Of a DNA stretch of 64,000 bases, positions 23,381-34,056 are shown in pieces. Source of the DNA: Paralvinella palmiformis (taxonomy: Eukaryota; Annelida; Polychaeta; Terebellida; Alvinellidae); contig JAODUP010000555.1 of NCBI GenBank assembly GCA_025642065.1, forward strand, positions 5,001 through 69,000, read 5' to 3'. The notes under the pieces were generated by a model that was given only the letters and a program-made list of their open reading frames with translations, searched no databases and had not been told where the DNA came from. Each line of letters opens with the position of its first letter. Position 1 is the stretch's first letter. The position numbers and the translations under genes were made by a program.

Positions 23381-24586
23381 TTACTCCACGTAATGTCGCA
23401 AGGGGCGCCACTGGTTGATTAATTCCGTGTCAGATCCACAGAGACGTCTGTGTACGGCCAGCGACAGCTGGTTTGTAAAGACAGCTGCACAGCTGGCACA
23501 TTTATATGGATCCAGACACAGGCGGGTGGGTGGCGGAACCGACTTCACCGGAACGGAGTTCAGGTTTTTAGGAACGCTGATTCTCTTCAGCTCTTCAGGT
23601 GGACGTCGTCTGCTTTTTGCGCCATTTTTCATAAATATATGTTCTGGATCGTGATGGGTTTCTTTGATTCTATTGGCTAAGAAAAACAGTTGACCTTTCC
23701 GGTGACCTCGTCGCATTTTTGTCGCAAACTTCGTTTCATCACCTTTCTCCCAGGGTCGACAAAATGAATTCATGTTCGCTGAAGTCAGTATTTCTTCATC
23801 AGATCCGACTTCCTGTTTCGGATTTGAAGGGCTCCTGTTGGATCCGGAATGGAGATGGACACGTGATGAATCCTGATGGCATTTCGATTCTCGGTTCAGC
23901 CCGGGGATTTCCTGATTCGTGTCAAGATCGCTGTGAATCACCAGGTGTCGCTTCAGTAGCGCCTTCCGACAGAAGTTTCTCGCGCAGTGCTTACACCGAT
24001 ATCCGGTTCGGTGACAGACGATCACGTGATCTCTGAGCGCGGCCTTTGATCGGAACATGACGTCACAACACTCGAGCGTCTTACCGCAGTCGTCATGCAT
24101 AGTCGCTATGTGGCGCTTCAGGTTGTTCCGGCGGTCGGTGACGTAATAACACTGGGAGCACCGGAAGTATTTCTTGCAATGTCTAGACTTTCGGAAACCC
24201 ACGAACTGTTCCGAAAGTGCAATCGGCAGCGCCACCATCGGCTCCGGAAGTACCCGATGAACATCGTGATTTTTACCAATGACGTCATCGGCACAATATG
24301 ACCGGCCATTATGCCGAACGGAATCACGTGCCGTTGTTGAACAGTGGCCAATACTCTCTACGCCACCTATCCTCGTTAAGATGGCCACACTATTATGATC
24401 CGGATGATCCAGGTATGTGTTATTGGGGCCAATTATGGGTCGGTCATCTGGTTGCATTTTGTCCGGGTAGCGTGCTGCAGGACGTGCCAAAGTCAACACC
24501 GCTGACCTCTTCAGGATATCTGGCGACTTCACGCATCTGGATAGCGGGATCACGGATCCCACAACACCGATCGAAATAGCTTCCAT
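23381..24586 (-). CDS. C2H2 zinc-finger protein, apparently intronless, 401 aa
   Basis: Probable DNA-binding transcription regulator; I cannot name the family. Numbered from the first ATG in frame (24586), finger 1 is C143/C146/H159/H164. Finger 2 (about 173-192) has two adjacent cysteines (ECCDVMF), so the normal C-x2-C spacing is lost. Finger 3 is C198/C201/H214/H218. After a 144-residue spacer rich in S, K and R, finger 4 is C2HC (C363/C366/H379/C383), 18 residues from the stop. The N-terminal 140 residues show no PR/SET, BTB or KRAB domain that I recognise. The frame stays open upstream to 24817 but without an ATG there, so a spliced 5' exon is possible. A candidate donor GTAAGT lies at 24663-24658. 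The region is CpG-rich compared with its flanks and carries two CRE palindromes inside the ORF. No neighbouring gene suggests a pathway. Confidence 0.8.
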   Translation of the reverse strand: MEAISIGVVGSVIPLSRCVKSPDILKRSAVLTLARPAARYPDKMQPDDRPIIGPNNTYLDHPDHNSVAILTRIGGVESIGHCSTTARDSVRHNGRSYCADDVIGKNHDVHRVLPEPMVALPIALSEQFVGFRKSRHCKKYFRCSQCYYVTDRRNNLKRHIATMHDDCGKTLECCDVMFRSKAALRDHVIVCHRTGYRCKHCARNFCRKALLKRHLVIHSDLDTNQEIPGLNRESKCHQDSSRVHLHSGSNRSPSNPKQEVGSDEEILTSANMNSFCRPWEKGDETKFATKMRRGHRKGQLFFLANRIKETHHDPEHIFMKNGAKSRRRPPEELKRISVPKNLNSVPVKSVPPPTRLCLDPYKCASCAAVFTNQLSLAVHRRLCGSDTELINQWRPLRHYVE

Positions 24587-24827
24587 AGTGGCGAGTGTTC
24601 CGCTCTCTTTTTGCCTTTGACGTTTCGGATATTTTAAATCGGGATATTCAATTAGGAACTTACTTTTCACTTTTAAATCCACAGCTTTGACGTTTCCTTT
24701 ACTCCCGAAAATGACGTCAGAAACGTTATCTCTAATCGAATCGTGTAAATGTCTAAATTGGCGAATATTTAATATGTCCTTTGAATATCGGCGATATACG
24801 CTTTCGAAATTTCTTATTTAATGTCTT

Positions 24828-25004
24828 TTACGTTTCTCTATAATTGTCAATTCTCCGCAAATAGATCCATTGCTCGACTTCTCTAGTCACGAATATTTCA
24901 TTTCGGTGGAGAAGTTCGATTTTAGAGACAAAATGAAAACATCTTCGAGCATCCTCCGTCTCTCCAACAACTCTCCTTCCTAGCCAGCTCTCAGGAACAA
25001 ACAT
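24828..25004 (-). CDS. 58-codon ORF in the presumed leader of the zinc-finger gene
   Basis: ATG at 25004, stop at 24828. The predicted peptide starts MFVPESWLGRRVVGE and ends LRRIDNYRET. It begins about 50 bp downstream of the TATA box and ends 11 bp before the zinc-finger frame opens, in a different frame. It could be an upstream ORF that dampens translation, a coding first exon, or chance. The candidate donor near its end (AAAC then GTAAAA) would need an intron too short to reach the next open frame, so an uORF or chance is more likely. Confidence 0.3.
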   Translation of the reverse strand: MFVPESWLGRRVVGETEDARRCFHFVSKIELLHRNEIFVTREVEQWIYLRRIDNYRET

Positions 25005-25050
25005 CACCGACTCGTCACTTGTTCATCACAAACTAGCGGCGAGCCCGTGG

Positions 25051-25060
25051 CTATTTATAG
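25051..25060 (-). promoter_or_regulatory. TATA box of the zinc-finger gene
   Basis: Minus-strand CTATAAATAG in the context CTCGCTATAAATAGCCACGG matches the metazoan TATA consensus. It sits 465 bp upstream of the chosen ATG, in a GC-richer patch (24930-25200). Transcription would start near 25020-25030. Promoter function is inferred. Confidence 0.55.
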
Positions 25061-25350
25061 CGAGTTTCGGGCATTCGCGGATCAAACTAGCTGGTGATTA
25101 TTAGTGATTACACGCTGTTAGCAGGGGTGAAGGACACTTGGCGAGAATTCATTACGCTCGCGAGGGCGGAGACCGGGAGGGCGTGATGGCGGGCCTTATG
25201 CGTGTGTGTGTGTGTGTGATTATAGTATTATACACGGTTTATTTGACCATTAGAATGATGATGATGGGTGGCAATGATGGGTGGGTTATTGTGCAAGGAC
25301 CATTCAATAAGCCATTGTAATATGGTGTAGTGTTATTGTCTGTTCAGGTG
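25061..25350. other. upstream flank of the zinc-finger gene
   Basis: Moderately GC-rich to about 25200, with GTGATTATTAGTGATTACACG (ATTA cores), then a short GT run and AT-rich DNA. Possible proximal regulatory region; no gene. Confidence 0.35.
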
Positions 25351-25379
25351 GGTGGTGTTCGGTGTTTTTAAACAACTGT

Positions 25380-25972
<593 letters not shown>

Positions 25973-26199
25973 TGTAAGCACGCAAACACGCACAAAATAG
26001 TGAGTGGCGTATCCGTGTTAAGACTGAATGAAGACCAAGTGTTCACATAACAAACTGTTAAATGGCAGGTAGTCTTCGTGATCTCGTCCCCCCACATGTA
26101 CTCTGATACGCTAGAAAGTCCTCTGATACGTTGGGATGTGTACTCTGATACTGTGAACTGTGAACCAATGACACACGCGAAGTACTCCGTATGCGATGA

Positions 26200-26640
26200 T
26201 GTATACTCTAATACCACTACCAGCTTTACTCCGACACTACCATGGATGTGCTCTAATATCATTACCAGCTTTACTCCAAGGTTACCGTGGATGTACTCCA
26301 ATACCACTACCAGCTGTACTCCGAAATTACCATGGATGTACTCCAACACCACTACCAGCTGTACTCCGATATTACCATGGATGTACTCCAACACCACTAC
26401 CAGCTGTACTCCGATATTACCATGGATGTACTCCAACACCACTACCAGCTGTACTCCCGATATTACCATGGATGTACTCCAATACCACTACCAGCTGTAC
26501 TCCGATATTACCATGGATGTACTCCAACACCACTTATACTACTAGCTGTACTCTGATACTCCAGGGTAATAATCAATCAACTATAATGTCTCTGTGAAAT
26601 GATTATCACACCTCTAAGGTGGGCGTTTTGACAGACATAC
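26200..26640. repeat. 45-bp minisatellite, block 1, with unique tail
   Basis: Units of the form ATTACCATGGATGTACTCCA plus ACACCACTACCAGCTGTACT plus CCGAT, seven or so copies, ending in a 130-bp non-repeated tail that includes ATCAATCAACTATAATGTC. The 45-bp length (15 codons) with no stops keeps all plus-strand frames open. Confidence 0.93.
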
Positions 26641-27052
26641 ACCTGTCGTGTTTACCCTGGTGTCTCCAATACCACTGCCAGCTGTACTCGATGATTACCA
26701 TGGATGTGCTCCAACACCACTACCAGCTGTCTCGATTACATGGATGTTATGCCAATACCACTACCAGCTGTACTCCGATATTACCATGGATGTACTCCAA
26801 TACCACTACCAGCTGTACTCCCGATATTACCATGGATGTACTCCAACACCACTACCAGCTGTACTCCCGATAATACCATGGATGCACTCCAATACCACTA
26901 CCAGCTGTACTCCGATATTACCATGGATGTACTCCAACACCACTTATACTACTAGCTGTACTCTGATACTCCAGGGTAATAATCAATCAACTATAATGTC
27001 TCTGTGAAATGATTATCACACCTCTAAGGTGGGCGTTTTGACAGACATTGAC
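26641..27052. repeat. 45-bp minisatellite, block 2 (duplicate of block 1)
   Basis: The block repeats the array and the unique tail at an offset of 410-413 bp: TCCGATATTACC at 26501 and 26911, and GGGCGTTTTGACAGACAT in both tails. The copies are close to identical over the tail, so the duplication is recent. Confidence 0.92.
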
Positions 27053-27276
27053 ACCTGTCGTGTTTGACACGTGTCTGCTTGGCAGTTTGGTGCATACACA
27101 GATGGAGGGTGGAGGATGGGGGGGGTTGGGGGGTTAGTGGTGATAGTTAGTGGCCCGTTATGGATGTGTATGGGAGTTAATGCCCAAAGTTCTTAGATCA
27201 GCTTAAGAATCACAGATCGAACCAAATATAACATATATATCAGATGGATATTTTTAATTGGTTTTATTCCTCTTAT

Positions 27277-27342
<66 letters not shown>

Positions 27343-27452
27343 ACGCATCTTTTATTATGCATCTTCTATTGATTTATCTATTTGTTTACTTACAATTATC
27401 CATTATTTTTTCTTCTTCTTATTGATGCTCTAAGGAATCCAATGTAGAAGCT

Positions 27453-27513
<61 letters not shown>

Positions 27514-27735
27514 TTATTTGTTCCAATTTTTTTCCATGCCATAAGAAGGTTAGTATTTAATTGTGCTTCCCCGCACATTTATATTGATGATGTTCCAAAC
27601 TTATCTTTTGTCATTCGTCGCAAAATACATATACGAAACAAGAGGGCAGCCAATCAGAGGCTGGATTATTTACCACTTTCCACTGACTGATGCGACTAGC
27701 ACCGGGGACAAGGATTCCACTCACTCGCTCGATCC
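27053..27735. other. intergenic with (ATT)n and (TA)n
   Basis: ATT 27281-27341 and TA 27459-27510; otherwise nothing recognised. Confidence 0.5.
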
Positions 27736-27739
27736 GGAA

Positions 27740-27997
27740 CGCCTCCATGGCCTAACTAGTAGCGCGGTTGGCCACATATCTATAGCACCCGGGTTCAAAC
27801 CCCGGACGAGCTATGTCAGGTGGGTGTTTCATCTTTTAATTCGCTTCACTACCTTTGGAGGTCGCTCGGCCCATTTAGTCTACCTCGTGCACAAAAGTGG
27901 CCGTAAACAGCAACATTTACATTTACACTTACACTCACTCACTACTCACTCACTCACTCACTCACTCACTCACTCACTCACTCACTCACTCACTCAC
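27740..27997 (+). repeat. SINE family A, head type 2, running into (ACTC)n
   Basis: GCCTCCATGGCCTAACTAGTAGCGCGGTTGG, then GGGTTCAAACCCCGGACG (B box), GTGTTTCATCTTTTAATTCG, GGAGGTCGCTCGGCCCATTT and GTGCACAAAAGTGGCCGTAA, then AACATTTACATTTACACTTA and directly an ACTC run (27931-27997). The 3' tail flows into the microsatellite without a break. Confidence 0.85.
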
Positions 27998-27999
27998 TT

Positions 28000-28440
28000 T
28001 CTATTGTAATATAGTTCGCACAATAGAACTGTTAAATCATGACTACCATACAATAATGACGACAATTACGACCTTGACCTTGCTCCTTGGCCACATATCG
28101 GCGCCATATTAAAGATTTCTCGGTCACTTTGTTGACCAATCTATCGGACAATGTTTTTAATATCTTCTTAAAGTAGACAGCATCGTAAATAACGGACCTG
28201 ATATTTATGACACGGAATCTTAAACTTGTGCCAGATGAGGCAACATATCGTCTAATGTTGAATGTTCATCCAATATTACCTTGTGTCAGTCGGTGAAGTC
28301 TTTGATCTTAAATTCCGCCCCTATTAAAAAAACTAATATTTTTATAAAGATAATAACGGTATTGGCACAGGTATTATGTTTTTACTCGAAAGTCATATGT
28401 CACTTGTTACTAATTGTTGAAATATTTAAATATACAAATA
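28000..28440. other. intergenic, nothing recognised
   Basis: AT-rich, with CGGCGCCATATTAAAG near 28098. No gene. Confidence 0.4.
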
Positions 28441-28451
28441 AAAGGCGCGTG

Positions 28452-28479
28452 AGTGTGTGTGCGTGTGTGCGTGCGTGCG

Positions 28480-28562
<83 letters not shown>
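28452..28562. repeat. (GT)n microsatellite, about 110 bp
   Basis: GTGC/GTGT start, then about 37 GT units. Confidence 0.95.
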
Positions 28563-28565
<3 letters not shown>

Positions 28566-28729
28566 ACAGAGCTCTCCATCATCATCATCATACGGGGCCA
28601 GTGGGAAGACAGCACAATTAGGCTACACCGGTCCCCAATTTACATAATTCCCTTGGCATTTTATTATTATTATATTACATTTAATTTTATATATGTATAG
28701 ACATGCAAATTGGAAATAAATTAATTTGT

Positions 28730-28778
28730 CATTTTAATAAAGACGTTGGCTCAGGTTTTCGTAATAGCTCAGGTTTTC

Positions 28779-28818
<40 letters not shown>

Positions 28819-28905
28819 ATAGTGTAGCTATAATTGAAAACAAAGCATAGATATTAGTACATATAATAAAATCTAGTTATGATAATAATAATAATAATAT
28901 AGAAG
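28730..28905. repeat. dispersed repeat E, copy 3, with (TA)n insertion
   Basis: GGCTCAGGTTTTCGTAATAG, a TA run (28783-28815), then AGCATAGATATTAGTACATA and TTATGATAATAATAATAAT, matching 2515-2700. Confidence 0.6.
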
Positions 28906-29860
28906 ATGTTACCTTCGACCCAAATATCATGACTATAGTTTCAGTTGTAGAAACTTTTTTCAACCACAATCATAATGGGATTGTGCTAATTTACGTATCA
29001 TAACTGTGAGCAATTAATGAACTCAATAGTGTACACACATATATAAACAGGGAATAATACATTCAATCAAAAATACACGTACGGCCTATTTTATTTCACA
29101 CAAAATATTTTAAACGCCTATTTATACAGCTATAGTCTCTATTTATAGACGTATGCTATACCAGGCCCTGACAGATGCTGGTGCGAACGCTAAAATAAGT
29201 TACGTCCACACGAAGTAACCCTCCCATCCAGCCAAGTGAGTCCATGATAAACATATTCAGTGTACATCCTTTATTGTAATATTCTTTTGTTTGAGCCATT
29301 TTTCTGAACACAGCCAGCGTTTCATCTCCCGGTTGTGCGGAACAATGGAATTTCATCACACAATACCTCAGACATTATGACATTGTGTCACTTGTCAGGA
29401 ATTAGTACGACCGCAAACAGGGATTAGTCGTTACATACGCCCGGCCCTGACTGAGAGGGTCGGAGATGGGTTGGCGTGGGGTCTTCATATGTGGGTAGTT
29501 ATCCCATTGTGGCCATTCAGGTGAGATAATTGGTGTCTTTACCTGGCAATTTGTCTATAATTGTCTGCGAATCTGCTCCGACGCCTAGACGCCACTGGAA
29601 ATATTGTATATCGAAGAGAGAGGTCAAACGGAACAAAGGTCAATCGATCATGGCCCTGATTTCAACCAGTTAGCTGACACACTTTCAAAACAATATTGTT
29701 TTCACCCAGTACGCTACTGACATGGTTTTCTGCGCCAAGCAATAGATTATTTAAATACTTTATTTTGAATATGGTCAGATTCTAAGTTTAGTTATTCATT
29801 AACAGGTCAGCAGGTCTATTTCTACAGAGCATTCATATTTTATCGCTCTCTAAAGTGATC
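28906..29860. other. intergenic, mixed composition
   Basis: No gene supported. 29400-29650 is GC-richer and repeat-free (for example CGCCCGGCCCTGACTGAG) and may be conserved non-coding DNA. Confidence 0.35.
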
Positions 29861-30180
29861 CTCTCAAACCACCCGGATGTGAGAGACTATAAGCGAAGGT
29901 GAAGGGCATGGATCATTAAATGGTTGTCGGCGACGGGAGAGGGCCGCATCAAATATTAAAATTGACCATAATTCGTCGGCGGAAAGGTGCAAACGAGCGC
30001 ACCTGTCAGTACCTATCAACTTGTTGATGGACGCCCGCCTAATGGTTCGACATTGTCCATATTTTACGGCTTTAATAACCGCGCCATTGACATCCGAAAT
30101 GCTTCCAACAGCTCGACCCGGTGTCGCGTCATAAAAAGTAGACAAATATTTTTTTAAACAAAACAAGGTTCGACCATGTA
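29861..30180. other. repeat-free GC-richer islet
   Basis: It contains GGATCATTAAATGGTTG, GACCATAATTCGTCGG and GCACCTGTCAGTACC, a mixture of homeodomain-like, E-box (CACCTG) and TG-family cores in a compact block. The minus-strand 100-codon frame has no domain. Candidate enhancer, inference. Confidence 0.4.
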
Positions 30181-30493
30181 AAAAATAACTCTCTACCCGC
30201 CATCATCAATGAAAGAATAGTTTTTTATCTGCAAGATAAAAAAAACAAAGAAGAGTTAATAAACAAAATCCAATCGCGTACGATATTGGATATTTTTTAC
30301 ATTTTTTGCACAAGTACCTTTAGAAATTAAGCAACAACGAGACATCACTGAGCCAGGTAATAAATTAGTCTTTTTGTGAGGACGAGCGTGCATCTACACG
30401 ACGTTTCTAAGAACTTTAATCCTCATCGTCTCCGTGCTTCTCCTCTGTTTAGCTAAATTAATCAGTCTCGTACACCTCATCTTGTTTATCAGT

Positions 30494-30575
30494 TGGAATC
30501 CGGCTCATATCTGTATTTGGGGGATGTTTTCCCAAGAAGTCGCCCCTCGGGCATGTTTCCAAGGTGTGCAGAGCA

Positions 30576-30652
<77 letters not shown>
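30494..30652 (+). repeat. SINE family D fragment, then (CT)n(GT)n
   Basis: GGAATCCGGCTCATATCTGT and GGGGGATGTTTTCCCAAGAA match the B-box-to-body part of family D (45640-45690). CT 30580-30612 and GT 30613-30652 follow. Confidence 0.6.
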
Positions 30653-30655
<3 letters not shown>

Positions 30656-30859
30656 CAAACATCAATCTCGTTTTACTGCGCGTCATTATGTCTGTCAATT
30701 ATATGCGAAGCAATGAAAGTCATACGGGGGGGAGGGCGATAATGGACGACCATTAGGTATTACATAACATAGAATGTTGCCATTAGACGGTCGTAAGTTA
30801 TTATATTGTTATGGGAATTGGTGTTATTTAGATTTGGTTATACGTGTTATTGAAATAGA

Positions 30860-31020
30860 GTTATAGATGTTGTTGAAGTAGAATTCTAGATGTAAATTGA
30901 AATTGAAGTAAATCACCGATGTTACTGAAGTACAGCTGTAGATGTTATTGAAGTACAGCTGTAGATGTTATTGAAGTACAGCTATACATGTTATACTGAA
31001 GTACAATAATACGTGTTATT
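30860..31020. repeat. about 24-bp degenerate minisatellite, about 6 copies
   Basis: Unit TAGATGTTATTGAAGTACAG plus CTG, clearest at 30930-31000. Confidence 0.75.
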
Positions 31021-31084
31021 TGAGTTAAACATGTTATATAACGTACTGTTTAATGTATATTATATTAGATGTATATGTTTATTG

Positions 31085-31131
31085 CATACACACACACACT
31101 CACTCACACATACACACACATACACACACAC

Positions 31132-31170
<39 letters not shown>
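31085..31170. repeat. (CA)n(TA)n microsatellite
   Basis: CA/CACT 31088-31134 then TA 31137-31168. Confidence 0.92.
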
Positions 31171-32040
31171 GTATATGTTTAATGTATATATGTTATTTAC
31201 GCAGCTTATTCTCGTCGATATACTTTGTTATTTGTCATACACTATATAATCACAATTTTAACATATATCCTTGTTTCACGAATAGTACCCATTGATAACG
31301 CACATATAACACATACGTCCCCCCCCCCACCCCGTCTTCTATAATACAAACAAATCTACGACAATTATTAGACACAATTAATGTAATTTTTTCTGTTTGC
31401 CAGTAGAAAAGTAAGTTATTATTTTTTGGACTTTACATTAGGTAGAATCTTTCACGTTCCATAATAATAATAATAAATGTAAGTTTAATAAAGCACCATT
31501 ATTAGCAAGAGCCATACAAATCGTATTTATAATATTAAGCCAGTTTATTTTGTATGAAACGTATTTGATCTATATGAGCTCAGAATATGTTTTAAGTGTG
31601 TTTTTAATGTTAGGTGCCTTAGAGCAATTTCGGTTGAATAAGGGGTTATATCAAATATTATTAATACTATTATTATTTATTATTATTATTATAAATCCGC
31701 TATACAGTGATACTCGAAATCATGTATTCCTCAAAATGAATAGAGCGAAGACAAGCATCACCTGGGTACTGTCTAACATACCAGCCTGATACCTGTATAC
31801 GGTATTCCTTGGGCACGAGTGGTCGGATAGAGTGGGTTTCTCATAGCCTATGACTGAAAGCGGGTTACTCCGCCAAATGGACCACTTTTAATGGCATTTA
31901 AATCGGGTGGTCTCTTAGGTAGGTGGTCGTCGGGGATAGTACTCCACTCATTTATTTATTAATGATAAGACGGCTATAAGTGCTCGGTATGTCATCTACG
32001 ATGACGGCAAAATCATGGTATGTTGTGAGTGATAGAGTGA
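31171..32040. other. intergenic, nothing recognised
   Basis: AT-rich; short ATA/ATT runs at 31461-31476 and 31660-31692. No gene. Confidence 0.4.
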
Positions 32041-32264
32041 GTGGAATGAACAAGCGAGTGAGTCAGTCAGTCAGCCAATCAGTTAGTAAGTGCTTGAATA
32101 AGAGAGAGACAATCTTGAGCGAATCAGTGAGTGAGAGATTGAGTGAGTGTGTGAATCAGTCAGCCGGTCAGTCAGTTAGAGTCAGTTAATCAGTCAGTAA
32201 GTTAGTAAGTGCGTGAATAAGAGAGAGACAATCGTGAGTGAATGAGTGAGTCAGTCAGTGACTC

Positions 32265-32296
<32 letters not shown>
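32041..32296. repeat. degenerate (GAGT/CAGT)n with a 120-bp duplication and (TA)n
   Basis: AATAAGAGAGAGACAATCTT at about 32097 and AATAAGAGAGAGACAATCGT at about 32216 are near-identical, about 119 bp apart, within GAGT/CAGT drift. TA 32267-32296. Confidence 0.8.
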
Positions 32297-32308
<12 letters not shown>

Positions 32309-32339
32309 TCAAACATCACCTGACAACATATAATTTACG

Positions 32340-33060
32340 TTATATACTACTACCCCAATCACTCATGGCGGGTGTCCCGAGAACATCTCCCGCCTCCCAG
32401 AAACAGACGTCCCCTCATTTCCCGCCCGTCCCCACCGAGGTAGTCCCACCTGTGTGTCCCACACTCGAAAAACAAAACCCACCCACTCATTATAACTCAT
32501 CGTGTCCAATCGGTGATGGCACCGTGGTGTACAATGGCGATGGTAGTCGGCTGACATCTTGTATTATTAACTCGCCTAATGTAGCATGACTCAGCAGATT
32601 TGTGCGCCGCCCCATTGCCCTGGCACGGCGGAACGTGGCCCGCGCGGCGCAATTAGTTACCGGCGCCCACTTGCCGTGTTATTGCGACAAAGGGGCCAGC
32701 TTGCGAGCGCCATTTACTATACGCACATATAAAATATCCCCGGCTCGCAACATCCGCCCTTCGCCGCTGCCTCCATTTTGCTTCCATGGGCCGTACTATT
32801 TACCCCCATTGTGTGTTAAATGACCGATCTCGGTGAGCACCTGTAATGTGTCCGATCACTGGGGTTATTGTTTCCGTGCCCGACAACGGGCACCGACTGC
32901 GTGGCGGCACGAAGTAACGAGCCTTTTGTCTACTGTGTGTTTTTCCTGGCAGCATATAGTACGACCTGCTTTAATGGGCGTACATCACGTCAATATATCG
33001 TTTAGCCTGTGACACTGATAACCGTCTAGCGACGAATAGTAACACTCAGGCCCCACAGTC
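32340..33060. other. GC-rich islet, about 700 bp
   Basis: CpG-rich core 32600-32830 with GGCGCAATTAGTTACCGGCG (AATTA core) and CACATATAAAATATCCCC (TATA-like). The plus frame 32242-32589 is proline-rich but starts inside a TA repeat and has no domain. Candidate promoter or enhancer of an unseen transcript. Confidence 0.4.
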
Positions 33061-33530
33061 TGGACATTCGGTATCACTGTATGGTATTTAGATATTAACT
33101 AGGCGGTCATCTGAATATTTAAAATGTATTACGCAAAGCAGGAATAAATTGAATTGTTTTTCGACCCGATATACATACCCGAATTAAACTGATGTTTTTT
33201 TTAAAATAAATTTTAGCTCACATGGCGCTCAGCGGTGATATTCGAAAGGATATTCCCGCATTGGAAAGATGATGGTAAACATTCAAGAGTTAGGATCGTT
33301 TTCTACTTTAATTTACCCGGATGAAATAAATTATTGTTTAAATATTTGTCTTGTGTCAGTCTCACCGTGAAGTCAGTTTTCTGAAATAGAGGTATCATCA
33401 ATGTTAAGAAGACTGACACACAGACGGACGGACGGAAAAGATAATAATTTTATTTTTGTCTGCTTCTTTCTGACAGGAGTGAGCGAGTCAGTCAGTTAGT
33501 AAGTGAGTTAGTGAGCGTGTGATGATGATG
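33061..33530. other. intergenic, nothing recognised
   Basis: AT-rich sequence, no feature beyond short GACG and GAGT runs. Confidence 0.4.
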
Positions 33531-33531
33531 A

Positions 33532-33710
33532 TGATTGATGTTTTCGGCCACTTTTGTGCACATGGTAGGCTAAATGGGCCGAGCGACCTCCAAAGGTAAT
33601 GAGACGAAGTGAAAGAGGAAACAACCTTCAGATATGCCCACGCCGGACTTCGAACACGGGTGGTAGTGATCTGTGGTCCAACACGCTACCCTAGACCACG
33701 CAGGCGCCCC
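33532..33710 (-). repeat. SINE family A, head type 1 (minus)
   Basis: Minus strand: GGGGCGCCTGCGTGGTCTAG, GTTGGACCACAGATCACTAC, CCGTGTTCGAAGTCCGGCGT (B box), then the shared body GGAGGTCGCTCGGCCCATTT and GTGCACAAAAGTGGCCGAAA. GTGA/CAGT repeats flank it on the right. Confidence 0.85.
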
Positions 33711-33719
33711 AGTGAGTGT

Positions 33720-33982
33720 GTGAGTGAGTGAGTCAGTAAGTCATTGAGTCAGTGAGTCAGTCAGTGAGTCAGTCAGTATGGCAATGGGGCCGACTGAGTT
33801 TTTTGTTTCGTAAAGAATGCATATACTATCTCATTCATAAGTGCTTAGTCCAATATCTTATATTATGTAATATAAGTGCGAAGGGGTCTTCACATATAGA
33901 TGGAAGGATTCGTATTAAAATGAATCATACTAGGGCTAAAATATAATAATAATAAATCTAATAATCTATTAATAATATTAAC

Positions 33983-34055
<73 letters not shown>
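33720..34055. repeat. (GTGA/CAGT)n and (TA)n
   Basis: Degenerate GAGT/CAGT 33715-33778; TA 33995-34050. No gene between. Confidence 0.85.

Positions 34056-34056
<1 letters not shown>

Noticed and set aside
24664..24817. ATG-less upstream extension of the zinc-finger ORF as coding
   Set aside because: Open frame only; it has no ATG and no convincing acceptor, and a donor-like GTAAGT lies at its end. I kept the first ATG at 24586 as the conservative start.
26078..26597. Repeat protein with a 15-residue period
   Set aside because: The 45-bp unit is stop-free in several frames on both strands at once; no frame is favoured and no start or splice context supports it.
32242..32589. 115-aa proline-rich protein
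   Set aside because: It begins inside a GAGT/TA repeat, has no domain and no splice-linked neighbour; GC-rich DNA is simply poor in stops.
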